In this document: positions 62,981-64,000 of the stretch, one piece after another
How the letters are laid out: every line of letters starts with the position of its first letter
Numbering within the stretch: the first letter of the stretch is position 1
Origin: Corynebacterium frankenforstense
GTDB taxonomy: Bacteria; Actinomycetota; Actinomycetes; Mycobacteriales; Mycobacteriaceae
Reading direction: 5' to 3'
Assembly: GCF_030211955.1 (NCBI RefSeq)
Contig: NZ_JASODI010000010.1
Span: 1-64,000 of the forward strand
DNA: 64,000 nt
Notes under the pieces: model-generated
Databases searched by the model: none
Told to the model about the DNA's origin: nothing
Seen by the model: only the letters and a program-made list of their open reading frames with translations
Position numbers and translations under genes: made by a program

Positions 62981-64000
62981 CTAGCGGACCGCCGCGATGG
63001 CCTCCTCGAGCGCGCCCAGGATCATCGGCACGGAGGCCGGCTGGGCGTTCGGGCCCATCAGGCCGATGCGCCAGACCGAGTCGGCGTAGGCGCCCACGCC
63101 GGCGCCGATCTCGATGTCGAAGTGCTCGAGCAGGTAGGAGCGCACGGCGGCGTTGTCCACTCCCTCGGGCACCTTGACGGTGGTCAGGTCCGGCAGACGG
63201 TGGCCCTCGACGGCGAAGAGCTCGAGGCCCATCTCCTCCAGGCCGGCCTGCAGCGCCTCGCCGGCGGCGCGGTGGCGGGCGATGACGTTGGCCAGGCCCT
63301 CGTCGAGGATGCGGGTGATCGCCGCGCCGAGCGAGACGACCATGCCGGTCGGGGCGGTGTGGTGGTAGGTGCGCTTGGAGCCGGTGGCCTCGCCGGCGTA
63401 GCCGCCGAGCATGCCCAGGTCCAGGTACCAGGACCGCGGGTGCTCCACTCGGCGCTCCCAGGCGCGGTCGGAGACGGTGAACGGCGCCAGGCCCGGGGCA
63501 ACGCCCAGGCACTTCTGGGTGCCGGCGTAGCCGATGTCGACACCCCACTCGTCGGCCTTGAGCTCGACGCCGGCGATGGCGGTCACGGCGTCGACCAGCA
63601 GCAGGGCGTCGCCCTTGCGGCGGCCGATCTCGGCGATGTCGCTGGCGACACCGGTGGAGGTCTCGGCGTAGACGACGGCGAAGATCTTCGGGTCGGGGTG
63701 GGCCTCGGCCAGCTTGACCGGGTCGACGGGGCTGCCCCACTCGAAGTCGACGCGCACGACCTCGGCGCCCATGCGGGCGGCGACGTCGCACATGCGCTCG
63801 CCGAACAGGCCGTTGACGCCGACGACGACCACGTCGCCGGGCTCGACGAAGTTGACGAAGGCGGCCTCCATGCCGCCGGAGCCGGTGGTCGACAGCGGCA
63901 GGGTGCGGGCGTTCTCGGTGCCCCACAGGGTGCGCAGTCCGGCGCAGACCTCGTCCATCTCGGCGATGAACTCGGGGTCCAGGTGGCCGAGCAGCGGGCG
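62981..64000 (-). CDS. Class V aminotransferase (alanine/serine-glyoxylate type), partial
   Basis: Partial: the gene runs off the right edge. The visible part of about 339 codons holds the family features: GSGGMEAAFVNFVEPGD, VYAETSTGVASDI, LLVDAVTAIAGVELKADEWGVDIGYAGTQKCLGVAPG (PLP Lys in TQK) and a C-terminal RIGLMGPNAQPASV. Upstream codons read RPLLGHLDPEF, as expected near the start of this family. Substrates would be alanine, serine or aspartate with glyoxylate or similar. It meets metE convergently across the shared terminator. Confidence 0.93.
   Translation of the reverse strand, partial: RPLLGHLDPEFIAEMDEVCAGLRTLWGTENARTLPLSTTGSGGMEAAFVNFVEPGDVVVVGVNGLFGERMCDVAARMGAEVVRVDFEWGSPVDPVKLAEAHPDPKIFAVVYAETSTGVASDIAEIGRRKGDALLLVDAVTAIAGVELKADEWGVDIGYAGTQKCLGVAPGLAPFTVSDRAWERRVEHPRSWYLDLGMLGGYAGEATGSKRTYHHTAPTGMVVSLGAAITRILDEGLANVIARHRAAGEALQAGLEEMGLELFAVEGHRLPDLTTVKVPEGVDNAAVRSYLLEHFDIEIGAGVGAYADSVWRIGLMGPNAQPASVPMILGALEEAIAAVR

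Overview
The window looks like a chromosomal segment of a high-GC Corynebacterium (order Mycobacteriales). The reasons are: a Pup/Dop/PafA/ARC pupylation locus with no 20S proteasome genes between pup and pafA; separate but overlapping lnt and ppm genes; the acn-acnR pair with a recognisable AcnR operator; mshC (mycothiol); a RipA-type NlpC/P60 hydrolase; and gene orders I recall from the mycobacterial helY-tatCA-pafCBA, mshC-uppP-pyrD and hemH-ripA-acn neighbourhoods. No insertion sequence, prophage, integrase or CRISPR-cas gene was seen. Apart from the left edge, the window reads as core genome.

Layout. 1-840 has no convincing gene but holds eight copies of a 15-bp near-palindrome at 45-75 bp spacing plus one outlier. 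It abuts a frameshifted AlkZ/HTH_42-type winged-helix gene (840-2137). 2.1-20.5 kb is mostly leftward: small envelope proteins, ppm, lnt, fxsA, cobK, pepQ, helY, tatC, tatA, pafC, pafB, pafA, pup, dop, arc, trmI, then apeB. The only rightward gene there is rbpA, behind a SigH/SigR-type promoter. 21.8-27 kb holds a RecB-like Fe-S nuclease, a DUF6230/DUF6114/small-ORF operon, fhs and two DUF202 proteins. 27-34 kb holds dcu-aspA, hisE-hisG, a HAD hydrolase, mshC and uppP. 35-41.5 kb holds an aldo/keto reductase-fold protein lacking two catalytic residues, a lipoprotein, pyrD, a PEBP protein, tRNA-Leu(GAG), a GNAT, a VTT membrane protein and an HTH protein. 41.5-49 kb holds SPFH/NfeD, DUF3097, hemH, the RipA-like hydrolase and a DUF6676 protein. 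49-57 kb holds acn, acnR, a GATase and the ACT-DUF711 pair. 57-64 kb holds an acyl-CoA synthetase-like gene, a SAM-I riboswitch with metF, metE and the start of an aminotransferase gene cut by the window edge.

How genes work together. PafA attaches Pup to proteins, Dop prepares and removes Pup, and ARC (no C-terminal proteasome-docking motif seen) unfolds pupylated targets; PafB/PafC are WYL regulators. metF and metE give methyl-THF and methionine, with metF under a SAM-sensing leader, and fhs feeds the same one-carbon pool. aspA-dcu couples aspartate deamination to C4-dicarboxylate exchange. Envelope genes recur: ppm/lnt, Tat, uppP and the NlpC/P60 hydrolase.

A pervasive feature is a TANNNT -10-like hexamer 6-8 nt before an ATG or GTG, seen at about twenty genes. 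This implies many leaderless mRNAs and fixes several start codons. Two genes carry apparent one-base deletions. These may be sequencing errors or real lesions; sequence alone cannot decide.
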